Both the position numbers and the translations under genes were made by a program. The notes beneath the pieces were generated by a model. It made no database searches and was not told where the DNA came from. It worked only from the letters and a program-made list of their open reading frames with translations. A DNA stretch of 64,000 nucleotides from Neospora caninum Liverpool (lineage: Eukaryota; Apicomplexa; Conoidasida; Eucoccidiorida; Sarcocystidae), in the NCBI RefSeq assembly GCF_000208865.1, contig NC_018394.1:1385635-1449634 (forward strand), given 5' to 3'. Shown here in pieces: positions 27,092-38,900 of the stretch. Numbering within the stretch: position 1 is the stretch's first letter; each line of letters opens with the position of its first letter.

Positions 27092-29194
27092 ATGGCCCTC
27101 CACTTTGGAGCCAAGCTGGACAGAACCGGCCGGCCGCCCGACAAGGCCCAGGCTGCAGGCTGCAACGGCGCAGCTTTCCCCGGCGAAGAACAGCCAGTCG
27201 GCAGGTTCGTGTCGCCCGAGACTCCGACCTCGGTACTCTTCTGCAGTCACCAGCATTCGGGCCTTGGGGGACAGTGCCCAAACCCCGGGGGCTGTGAGGC
27301 CCCGAGCTGTCTTCAGGGCGCAACGGCGTGCGAGGAGAGAAACGGAGACACCTCTGCGTCGCCTGCTTCAAATTGCGTCTCCAACAGCGGAGGAAATGCA
27401 CACGGACTCGACGGAGAGGGCGTCCCTTGCTCGGCTGCCGAGAGTCGCCGTAGCGGGAAGGTGGGCGGCTTGGGGGGAGAGAAAGCCGGGAGTCTGGGGA
27501 AAGAATCCCCGGCAAGGCAAAAGCGCGTTCTGAGCGAAGCGGAAATCAATCTGGAAAAGATTTTGGAAGAAGATTCAGGCAGAGACTGCAATGCCGACTA
27601 CCCCGTACCTAAATGGTTGCGGGGCCAGGGCGTCTGTAGCCCCTTCACCTATTTCCGCTCCTTCAAAGCGTCGCTTGGGATCATCAACTACGATCTTCGA
27701 GGTCCTCCAGGCGGCCCGATTGTGAGTTCCTTGCAAAGACCACAGACTCCGGGGGGGGGGGGGGGGGATTCGTGGTGTTGGATCGGCCGCCCCAAGAGCT
27801 GTGAAAAAGAGGATCGCGCGACTCCGAATCCAGCAGGGAAACGATAAACGTAACCTTTCCAAGAGGCGAGAGAGAGCGCATCGCCTCTCCTCGGGGCCTG
27901 ACGCTGGATGTGGCGAGTCCGTCTTCCGTGAATGCAGTAGGCCTTCGTGCATTGCGTTCCTAAACCCGCGTCACGAAACCGGGCTGAGACGCGACACGTG
28001 AACGGTACCTGTAGCGCAAGCAAGTCCCTTCATGGTTCACGCCTTGTTTTTGAACGCAGCCACCTCGAGGCTCCACTCTGGGGTCTGCGGGGAGCTCCTC
28101 TTTGGTGGCGATACCGCAAACCCTCAGCCGTCCTCGTCCGAGCCCCATCCACGAAGCCTCGGCGCTGCGCAGATGGAACCTCAAGCAAAACTCCCGGAGA
28201 GACGCGTGGTTTCTGTTTCGCTTTGTCCTTTTCGGGATCGGGATAGCCTGGCGTGTGACTCTCTGCTAGGCGTTTCTCTCCAAGGAACAAGTTTCTGCCG
28301 CCGAGGGAACGACGTGAGCGTCGGTTTGTGTCCTGTTCTCAGGTTGTCACATTTCACGGTCTGAACGGGACACAGCTCACCTTTTACGACATGCAAGAAG
28401 TCCTCGCGCGTTTCGGCTACCGAACTCTGATTTTTGGTCAGCAACCGAGCGCTAGGTTTTCGCCTCTCCCTAGACTCCTTCGCACATCTCTCCGATTCGG
28501 AGCGGTATCACAAGGTTCCTCTCTGCTCTTGTGGACATACAGCCGTGCACACACTCAGGCGTGCCGTGCATCCTTCTGTGCTCGCCCTTCACATCGAAGC
28601 ACTGGGCTTTCCCCTCCCGGCATTCGCACCTGATTTCCTTGGATATTTCCCGAGTCGCCCTAATAGTGCTCAAAATACGGCTAACTCTGTGCCGTCTGCA
28701 TTTTGCAACGCAGATCTCTACGGTCACGGACTATCTGCATCGCCGCGCTACAGTTTTTTTCTGAAGCGCTATGGTCTCCAGTTTTTCATAAAACAAACGG
28801 ACGAACTCCTCGAGCACCTCGGCCTCCAGAATGAGCGCATCTCTGTAGTAGGCTTTTCGATGGGTAAGAAACACCGCCAGACCTGGGACGCTGAGAGATT
28901 TGTGTTCCCCATGCATACATGCGAGCTAAATACATGCACGCCTAGGTAAGGACGCTGTGGCGACGCTCCCTTTTACCGTTTCCCGCCTTTCCTCTCTTGC
29001 TCTCGTCCATCCGTTTCCCCTTGTTTACGCGCTATGTCTCCACCAGTTTCCCCCTCTTGATCCTCATCTAGCCCCGCCGAAGGACAAAGCTGTCGTGTGT
29101 AGCTCCTGAAAAATGGCTACTCGTTGATTCTCCGATGCACTTCGATGCATGTCTCCGTATATACTTGAATCTCTGCTTGATATGCATATGGAAA

Positions 29195-29233
<39 letters not shown>

Positions 29234-32222
29234 TTTATATGACTCAGTAGACACTACTGCAGGCGTGTGCATCTGTAAATATCTGGCAAGTGTGTCTTGT
29301 TGCGTGGTTATGGGGATTCCGGTTCGCGGCTCTATTCAAAGGCTCGCGCGTCCGGGCCACATGCATGTCGCGTTGTGGCGACACCTGGCTGGGATGCGCT
29401 GCAAATCTGCTGAGCCTGTACACCCGCCCGGCGTTGCCGGCGTCTGTTAACGGTCTCGTGCGTGGTCTCGTTTTCAGGATGCGTCATCGCAGCAGAGTAT
29501 GCGCTTCACCGGAAAGAGTTAGTTGACCGCATCTGCCTGGTTGCTCCGGCGGGACTGCTCCCGAACAAGCCCTTCGCCGTCAGAGTGCTGCAACGGTTCG
29601 GGTGGTGCGTGTCTCCCTGTTGCTGCCTGGTGCCCACGTGCGTCTGTCGTTGCTGCTTTAGCAAGAAAGGCTTCGTCCAGGTACGCCCGCGAGGTCGGCT
29701 TTCTCTCCTTTCGTTGCTTCCCTTCCGCATCTCCATCCTAACCTGCTACAAAGAACAGGGGTCAGTTGCCGGCTTCCTGCGCAAAAACCCCCACATCTGA
29801 GAGCCCCGCTTCACCCGTGTCGATTCGCCCGATTCGTCTCACCACGCTCCGGCGACTCGCGACGCGTCGCCGGCTTGGGTCGGGCGCTCCGTGGAAAGTC
29901 GCAACGGCGGAGTGTCTCTGTGTGTTCTGTCTGCAGAAATACGAAGAGGAGGAGCACGAGGAGCGGCGACGGTCGAGCGCGTCGGCGGCTGCAGCCGGGC
30001 CGACGACTGCCGAGGCACCCGAGGAGCCTCGGAAGAAGAGCCTGTCTTGGAGAAAACGGCCTTCGGAGGGGGACAGAAAGGAGAGAAGGCGGGAAGCGGG
30101 ACGAGCAAGCGGGAAGGCGTTCAGCTGCAGACAGGGCTCCGCAGCTGCAGACTCGACTGGAGCGCCAGGAGATGCAAAGAGGCCGTCCGAACAAGGCGCC
30201 GTGTCGGGAGTCTCCCCTGGAGAACTTCTGTGGAGGAGGCTCATGTGGCAACTCTACGTCAAGAAGGGGGTTGTCGCCACGTTTGTGGGCTGCGTCACGC
30301 ACGTCCCTCTCTGGGATGCACGGAAAATCTACGAAAGGGTGAGCGAGCGTATTGGGGTGCTCAGCTCTCGGTTTCCGAGCGAGCGCGTATGTTTGGGCGG
30401 TAAGAGGCCACGTTGTTTTCGGAAATGCAGTGAACTGCTTGCACAGTTGCGTGTCCGAAGTGGCTGCGAATTCGCGGTTTTTCTCCTGCGTCCCAGGGGG
30501 CTAGCGCACACAAAGGGGGGGACGAGGCACGGACGAGGACTCCAGTTGTAATCTGCAGGAGACCCTGTTGTGTACGAACTCCCCCCCTCCCCCCCCGATC
30601 GCATCGCCGTGACCTCGATCATCCGCGGTTCCCGTTTCCCCCCGTTTGTTACCCCGCGTGTGCGTGCGTTTCTTTTTGTGGACTACGCACAGGTCGGAGA
30701 GACTGGGAAGCCGGTGCTCATGTTGTGGGGTCAGGACGACGCCGTCGCGCCGCTGTCGTGCGCAACCTCGCTGCGGGCGTTGATGCCCAACTCGCACCTG
30801 ATCACTTTTCCGGCCTGTTCGCACCTGGTCTTGGCCGACAGGGCTCAGGCGAGCATCGGCTGCGTCATGGCCTTTCTCGACTTCCCCGCGACGTGCGGCA
30901 TGCAGCAGTGGCGCTTCGCCCTCCCTTTTGACTCCGAGGGGACCTACGTGCAGCCGCAGGATCGCGCGCCTCCCGGCACGCGCGCCGAAGACTATCTCCA
31001 CGAACTTGGCTACTCGCCGAAATTCACTATTCGCCTCGCGCAGACCCCAGACGGCGCAGGGGCTCGGCAAGGCCCGCTCCGCCGGCGCACCCGAGAGGAG
31101 ACAGACACAGACCAGCAGCTCGGAAAGAGATCCGATGCGCCAAGATCGGACGGAAAACCTGACTGTAGGTCTGACCGGAGGTCCACCTGTGAAGCGGAGG
31201 GAGGCGAGCGCGCGATCCAGAGGCGCGTGCGAGCGCAGATGAAGGCGGAGCTAGCCGCGCACGAGCGAGGCAGCTCTGTAGCCCGCGCGAAGACCAGCGC
31301 GGGGTCTCTGGAGGAAAGACAGCAGCGGCGAATCCAGGGACCGAAACGGTCCAGAGACTGTGGCCTGGCCCCTGTGGGGGAGAGAGCGGACGATGAGACA
31401 CCAGGGACGGAGGAAGAAGATGCGTTTGGAGAGACGCGACTGTTGCCTGTCGAGCGTTTCACGGACAGCCCGGTGGAGGGGGAGAACGGCGCATCTGAAG
31501 ACTCAGAGTTCGAAGAAGCTGTGCTGATGCTCCCCGATGCGGGCGACGAAGAGACAGCAGGTAAACACGCGAGAAGTGGATGACCACTGTCAGGTCGTCG
31601 CGCTTTCTTGAGGATGTGGAGCGACACAGAAACCTCGGGAAGGCTCGTTCGGCTGCCGCAGTGCGGCGCCGTATTTTTTATGTGAAGGCCTTTTTTATGA
31701 GGCCCTGCGATGAACTCTCACCTTTTTGCAGGGGTGGGGCAGTCTCCGCACGCGGTCTGTCGTCGCCGAGGTGGACCAGATATATGGCCCTACAAACCTG
31801 AGGCGTTCCGTGAAACGCTAGCTTCTCTTGTCTTCAGCCTGTGTAAACAGATCTGTTCACGCACAGCCTTCGAGGCCTGTGCCTCCCTCTGTGGCTGCAG
31901 CGTATCCGGCAAGCTGCTTTTGGACATGTGTCCCTTTTGCGTCCACACGGTCGAGACGCGAGTTTCGTGAGCGGTGCGTTCTTCTTACGTGTCGAGAGAG
32001 TTTCTGCCTCTGCTCCCGTTTTCCGCAGGCGGCAAACAAGAGAGGACCTCAGAGACCGTCCACCTTCCTCTCGATGGTCTCCGGTCTCGCAGTGCCTCGG
32101 CGGCGGCTGCCGCTGCGACTTCTCACCTTTTGTCCTTTGACTCGAACTCGACGCAAGAAATTCTTCTCCAAGGATCCGGAGACCAAGTGCTTGTGCCGAC
32201 GCTCTCTAGAGTGTCGCCGTAA
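27092..32222 (+). CDS. alpha/beta-hydrolase fold protein (7 exons, 846 aa)
   Basis: This is a probable serine hydrolase of unknown substrate. Exons: 27092-27721, 28343-28436, 28714-28863, 29478-29680, 29937-30338, 30693-31560, 32029-32222. They total 2,541 nt with all phases matching. The start context is CCCATGGC. Residues 1 to about 170 are low-complexity. The fold begins at VVTFHGLNG (oxyanion HG at 215-216) and continues through DLYGHGLS. The nucleophile elbow GFSMG has Ser290 as the likely nucleophile. LMLWGQDD supplies the acid (Asp508 or 509), and ACSHLVL supplies the catalytic His537. Two parts are unusual: a cysteine cluster after the elbow (in exon 4, about 29610-29665) and a charged, low-complexity insert in exon 5. 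The C-terminal 250 residues are charged and disordered. There is no clear signal peptide. It could be a lipase, thioesterase or depalmitoylase; the sequence does not decide. Confidence 0.85.
27751..27767. repeat. poly-G tract (17 nt)
   Basis: A G homopolymer 30 bases inside intron 1 of the hydrolase gene, on the transcript strand. It is a candidate length-polymorphic site. Confidence 0.9.
29195..29233. repeat. (TATC)n microsatellite
   Basis: About ten TATC units in hydrolase intron 3, between exons 28714-28863 and 29478-29680. It is a likely polymorphic marker. Confidence 0.9.
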
Positions 32223-35200
32223 AAAACCTGCGGGAGTCGTGCTCTCAGCTCCACACGTCCCCCGCGACTCGCCGTACGGCTCCGGGCCCTCTGTGCGTCT
32301 GCATCTGGAGACACTCGCCATTCTTCGCCGTCGCCAGAGGGCATCGTTTTTGCATGCAACCAGGCCTCTTGCCTGGCCCCCGCCCAACCCCCGAGCACCC
32401 AGCCCGGGGATATCCAGCGCGCGCCTCCCAAGACATCCCCCCAAAAAAATACCGAGGGAAAGGTCGCCGGTTGGAAAAGTGGAGACAGTTGAGACGGCGC
32501 ATTCAGAAGATATTTTTTTAAAAGACAGATGGGGGGGGGGGGGGCGGCACACGACCGTAGGTCTCCACTTCGGGAAGGGAGCAAAGGGGGGAAACGCCCC
32601 GCTTGTCTCCGTAGCGTTTTGCCGCCTTCCTTTTCAGTTCGTGTTCCGGGAGGCGCCGTGAGGGACTGGTCAGAGGTTTGTTTCGCCCTAGGGGCCTCCG
32701 CACGCGAGAGAGAGTCTGTCTCTCTTGTCTGTCCTAGACTCGCCTACGGGGGAAGCGGGCGACAGCTGGGCGGTAGCGTGTCGACGTCAGTGCAGGTTTG
32801 ACTGCATGCAGTGGGATCGGCATCGCGTAATCGACGAGGCCCAGAGAGGGACTCTTTGTCGCCTCGCCAGGCAGCCGCAGGCGAAGGGCTTTCTGCGAGG
32901 CGGCCGAGGCGCTTTGTACCCCCGCCAGTGGGCGACAGGCAGCTTGCGGGACAAGGTTGAAGGACTCCTATTTGTTCTGGTTGTTTCGAAAAGTTCCGAC
33001 TCGAGGTGAAGTTTTCTTCCGCGGAAAGAACGGCCACGCGGGTTCGTTTCTCTCTGGAAGGGACACAGTGCAGCCTCGCGGCGCTGGGCGTCCTTTTCGC
33101 AGCCCTTCTCGCGTGCTTCTGAAGGATCCTTCTGAGCAGGCGGAAAGGCGTCGTAGCGTTTTTTGGCATGGAGCCGTCCTCGGTCTGAACAGTAGACGAC
33201 AGGCGCACGGTCCACACGTTTCTTTTCGTTTCCTGTCGAGGCGAAAAAAGTGCTTCTGGGCGACAGTCCGCTCCCGTCGTTGGGCATGGCATAAAAGCGA
33301 CAGAGCGCAAGAAGCTGAGGGCGAACGCAGGGGCGCGAAACCCCGAAGAGGCCTCCAGCGCGTACCGCTTTCGAGAACAACGCGGGAGACATACACCTCA
33401 CGCGGGACCGGGAGGTCAGAGCGAGCATGCAGAGAAATCCGTGCTGCAGGGTTGAAACGGTTCGAGGCCGTGAACACGCGTCCACGAGATTCGCCACTGA
33501 CAATCAATGCGGTTTTTCGAAGGCCAGAAAAGGCAAGGCGGGGGTCTCCGTTCACGCGCAGGCCCGAGCGGCTGCGTCGATCACGCGCGCGTTCCAGTCT
33601 ACGTGACAAACGCCTCTGGGGAACGGGAAAAGCATGCGTATGTCGGTTTGAACCGTTTGCCAGTTTTCTGCGTCCGGAGAGGCGCGGAGACACGAGAGCA
33701 TCGGGCCTTTCTTCCCCGGATGTCCTGAGGATTTTGTAAACTGAGTTTCTGTCGTTCCGATAGTGCTTTGCGTGCGTTTCACAGCGTCCTTTTTGGCAAT
33801 ACGATTCCCTCCCGGGGTACGGAAACGCCTCCAGGCGCCCGTTGCGCGTTGTGGCGAGCTCAACTCCGTGCCTCGGGCACTCGGGAGGACTTGCAGCTTC
33901 TCGCTTGACGCAGCTACAGGTTCCGCGCAGACGACCAAGGTAGCAGTTCTACGTTACACACTGCCCGCCCGTCGGTCGCACGGCCCATTGTCCACCGTCG
34001 CCAGCACACCGCCCGCTGTAGCTCGCCACGCGGTGCTCCCTGCACATGTGTAGCCGGTCGCGGAATCGGAAACGAGGAAACACGGATGAAAACGTGTGCG
34101 CGATTGCCACGTTCCCGCGGCTTTCTAACCGTGTTTGGCGTGTCCTCGGCGCCGGGCGCGTGCTCGTGGCCGCAACGGCGCAGAAGGAATCGTGGCAAAA
34201 CGTCGCGTATCGCAGTTTTGAGTTCGGACGCGAGAGCCGACTCCTCGACCCTAGAAACGCGGCCTCGAGCGACAGTCGCTGGCTCCTGGCAGCAACTCGC
34301 TGGAGGTTTGCGCGCGCCGGAGAACGGGATTTCTCGACGGTCTGTTGACAACGGAAACGACGTTTGGCGAAGCGGACGAGACGCCTCAACGCCGCTCGAC
34401 AAGTCAAACATGCACGGAAAGGCGGGCGACGCGAGACACCTAAATTACCTGGGCTTGTCAATCGGGAGGACAAAGCACGCATGTGACAACTTGTGCTCCA
34501 CGCAGGGCTGTGTGTGTGTGTGTGCAACGGGCACCAAGACCCGAGTGCTCACGCTCACTTCCGGTTCCCACGCCCGAGCACAGATAACCTGAAACGTATA
34601 CACATTATAGTGCGAATACAGAGAACCTTCCACGCAGACATGACCCTAGCGAGCGACAGCAGTCCCTCACAAACCGCTGGAGAGAGAGCGGAAAAGCCGA
34701 TTGACAGAAAAAACCGGACACGCGAGAGAAATCACCGACAGGCACGTATAAGTAAGCCTTACGTGAAGCGCCACAAGGCGGAACAAGCACGAAACTGACA
34801 CTGTCTCCGATTCCCTCGGGCCTTCTGCCCACCCACCGAAAACCCTTCAAGGCTGCCGTCGTCCGCGTGAATCAAGAAACCTGCTGACTGGGCACTCCCT
34901 GCGGCAGCGGCTGACTCGCAACGCAGTCGCTGCCCGAAATGACCGCCTCGAAAGAGGGAAAACCGTCCCAAAGAACTCCTCCGAGCACAGTTTCTTCTGC
35001 ACCAGCCTCCGAAGGGAACGGTCGAGCGGACCGCGGGCGCGCAACCCGTTTCGCCGAAAGCAGAGACACGGCTCTCGACGCTCCCCCCGCACAACTTCCC
35101 GAGGGGAATGTTCTCGATACCGACGGGTGTCTTGTCTCAACAAAACTCGCCGTCACAGAAGTGTCTGCGGCGACTCGACAACCGGGAGAAACGGAGAACA

Positions 35201-35949
35201 GCGTACCCGGGGGCAACTGACCATTCTCTGAAGCCGCGCACGTGTCGGGAGCCCCGAGTCACATGGGCAACGTAGGCAAATCTGGAGTTGATCTGCCCGA
35301 CACGCGTGCTCAGACCGCCAAAAAAACGAGCAACGGCGTCCTTGGACACAGTCGTCAAGCCTTGATGCCGTCTGCATCGAAGGCCTAGGGAAACAAACAG
35401 CTGACCTGTGGAATCCCCGGAAATCTGAAACCGAATCCCTCGCGGTTCCCCTGTGTGGGATGAAGATCCGCGCAGACGCCTGGCATTTTGAAAAGGCGCA
35501 GAATCTCGACCTCAACAGATCTTCTGGAGGAACAAAACTGTGGAAACGTCGAGCGCCGGTTCGGCCCAACACCCTGGAACGAGGCTTCCCGCTCGAATTA
35601 GTCTCGCCCCAGCTTCCAATGGAGAGCGCGGGACGATGCCTGAACCGTTGTTGGCGTCGCGGAGGACCGAGAGCCTGAGCAGCGTGAACGGGGTCTGGCC
35701 CTTCGCGACGCGCCTCAAGAACGGGGCGTTCCCGCAATCACCAGACCCGCTGGAAAAGGGACCGGGGATCTCCGACGACGCGCCGACAGAACACCCCTTG
35801 GCGCGGCTGGCAGTCTTTGCGGGTCACGCCGCGCGAAAAAATCCATACGTAGGCAAGTCCACGCTCATGTGCAGATCTTTGCCTCTGCTCGACCTTTGTG
35901 GAAGTGCAGGGGAGGTCCAGTGGAGGCGGCGGGAAACCGCCGAGCTCGC
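32223..35949. other. convergent intergenic region
   Basis: This is the 3' flank of both the hydrolase (+) and the PREX-like gene (-). It contains a G homopolymer of 14 at 32531-32544. Overlapping ORFs of up to 260 codons on both strands (for example 32957-33739) show no domain, no Kozak context and no splice chain. I regard the stretch as UTR plus spacer. Confidence 0.5.
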
Positions 35950-38900
35950 CTAAGGCTTGTCCGCCCAGCTGTCGGCGATTGCACCCTCCGCGACGCACGG
36001 GACGAAGCGAAGAAATTTGTTCCCCGCGGCCTCCATCGTTTCGATGAGGATTCGCAAGCCCTGCGGAGAGCAACAGAGGGAACACCGGCGCGAAACGCGC
36101 ATGCAGTGTGCCGGGAAGGCGCACCCTGGCTCTGAGATGGGCGTGCACGCTGTCGATACACCGGACAAGGAAGAAGGCTGTGTCTTTCGCGCGACTGTCG
36201 CTCGTCCCGAAGGAAACGAGTTGTTCCTCGTGGGAAGCAGATCTGTTGGAGTGGAGATGGCGTTCGACGCACCTCTTCTGCTTTGTCTTCGGGGACTTCC
36301 GCGATGATCTCGTCGTGGACACACATGACCAGGCGACCGCCGAGAGGCGCGAGTTTGTCTTGAAGCCTCACCAGGCTCTCTTTTGTTATGTCTGCCGACG
36401 TGCCCTGAGGGGAACCGCAGGCAAAATCTGTAGTGATTTGGAGTACAAAGGTCGTTGCAACTCTTGGAGCTGTCTTAGCAACTATACGTGGAAATCTCTG
36501 GAACGTCCAGCGCATGCACTGGAGCTCCGCTCACGTGGCGTCGAACCACGGGGGAGGCACGGATGCAGGAAGTGCCCCGAAACCGCCGGGGGGGGGGGGG
36601 GGCGGGCGTCAGCATCGCGTGTCTCTTGACCAGTTCACGTAAACCTTTGGGACACGCGAACGGATGCGCTCTTTAGATGGCAGAAGAGACTCGACTCTGA
36701 GAACCCCACTGCTGGGTCAGCAAAAAGGGAGGGTCATTTCCAAGGCAGCAGCCTCCGGTCTGACCGGACACGGTGTCGTCGCAAAGTCTTTGTGCGCATC
36801 GAGGTCTTTTCGCCAGTGCTGACGGTACCCACAAACGGGCTGAGATGCGCGTCCCGAATCCCAAATGAACAACGACCGTTCCTCACTTGGATAGGATAGT
36901 TGAGAGACTTGGTGAAGGCAAAGTAATCAAACAGTGCTCTGCGCCCTGCGCGCGTCCGAGTCTCTCTCGGTTGCTCAGCCTGAAAGTCGCACACGCAGAA
37001 AACGCAGTCACGCCGCGTTGCGAGGTCCCAGCGTCGACGGGTGGTCCGTGCGTCAGAGTCTGAAGGTGAACTCCGTCAGGACGACAGCAAACCTTGGCCC
37101 TCCGACAGACTAACACCAGGACGGAGACTACAAAAGTGAGTATATCATGATACTCGTCCAGCTGGGTCCTCACAAATGTTGTCGTAAGCTCCGAGGCCCT
37201 CTTCCCCTCTTTGTTCCGTTTCGTCCCCCCCCCTCAATTCGTCCCTTTTCTCTCCTTCGTTTCCAGAAAGAGGTTCTGGCATCGTTTTACAAAGCTTCGA
37301 TTCAGGTTCAAATGGTTGTCGTAACCCCGGTCGTATAGATACCGCGCTTTCGTGGCCGTTCATCCTCACGCGGTACGGATGCTACACGCCTATCATCTCG
37401 ATTGGATTCGGGTTTGATATTCTGTACCAACCGATCTAAAATCGTGATGTCTTTGTCGTTTATATAAATCGATTAATGCTTGTTCTTCCTCCAAGTGGCT
37501 TTCTCATTCCTTCCTGGCTCCACGGACACACGACAGGACACCGGCACAACTCTCGCCGACCCATCACGCCTCACCTTTTGGCGCTGGTGCCACCGAGTAA
37601 TCCCGGCGTAGCTGCTGAAATACTTTGCATGGAAGGCGCGGGCTTCTTGCGGCGTCATTTGCACTCCGTACGCACTGGACGCATAGCCTCTGAACCGATC
37701 GGCACTCATGCCGTAGATAAGGCCAAAGTTCACAGCCTTCGCCAGCTGACGATCCGCCTTTGACAGCGTCGACGCAGGCTTGTTCAAAATCAACGAAGCC
37801 GTCAACTTGTGAAGATCCTCACCCTGCAGAAAAAGCGCATGCGCCTGAACCACGCGGTGAGTGCGTGGCCGCCGAAGGCGACTCGAAGCGCACAACTCGC
37901 CGGTTCACTGTCGTCGAAAATCCAGCCGGCACCCGGTGGCAGCTGTCCGGACACCGCGAGTCCCCGCGCCGCGAGAGCGAGTCTTTTGGGGAAGTCTTTC
38001 CCCTGTGGCGAAGACGCGACGCCACCCTCAGCACTGCATGCATCCGCATGCACGTGAGCACGAAAGGGGGAGTCTCCACGGTTTGTGCGAAACGGGAGAC
38101 ACACATGGCACGGCCGCACGCACCTTTTGATAGGCTTCGATCATGCGCTCGTCGCACGCGAGATCCGCCGCGATTCTGAGTTCGATCTGAGAGAAATCTG
38201 CAATGATGAACTTTCCGGGGCGACCGGCAACTTTCGCCGACGGCACGAAGCACGCGCGGAACCGGCGCTCACGCGGAATCTGCTGGAGATTCGGCGAGTC
38301 GCAGCTGAAGCGACCGCTGCCTGCACCACACTGGTGGAGGCTGCAGTGGATTTTCCCTGAGAAGCGGCGCGGCACGAAACAGGAAGCAAAGCGTTTCGCA
38401 CGTGCGGCGCCGATTGCCTGCCGCACAGACCCGAAAGATTCCAAGCATTGCAGACTTGGCCGCTGCTTTCACCACGTGTAGAAAAACGCGATTTTCAGGT
38501 ATTCGCGTTTCGCAGAGACCCAGCTGCGCGTCACGCACGCAGTTCTAAACCGCCGTACCTGTGACGGAATTGATATGCTGTGGCAGTTTGTCCACAAAGG
38601 TCGTGATTGCCTTGGCTGCCTTGCGGTAGTCGCGCAACGCCTGGACTGCGGGGTACTGTGTGAGACGCGCGAGCGTCCCGTCGCTGGTGTCTTTCAGCAG
38701 GGTGTCCTCCAACTCGGCCGGCTGATCAAAACCGAGACCGCGTTGCTCTGAAAAGGCCGAAGGGCGAGCGCCGCGAGACCGCGACGCCGGTCGATCTGGA
38801 GGCGGCGACGGAATGCCAATCGCACGCAGCGCATCCAGCATCTGCAGCATGCACAGACCCAGGCAGGCGGCGCGTCGTGGAGGATGCGTTTCGACACGCC

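Noticed and set aside
32957..33739. 260-codon + strand ORF in the convergent spacer
   Set aside because: Arg-rich, overlapped by equally long minus-strand ORFs, with no splice sites or domain; typical of GC-rich non-coding sequence here.
37012..37059. 48-bp PREX exon candidate before exon 36979-36887
   Set aside because: It would leave a 32-nt intron, too short for known coccidian introns, and the 37575/36979 junction is already in phase and gives a sensible polymerase sequence.
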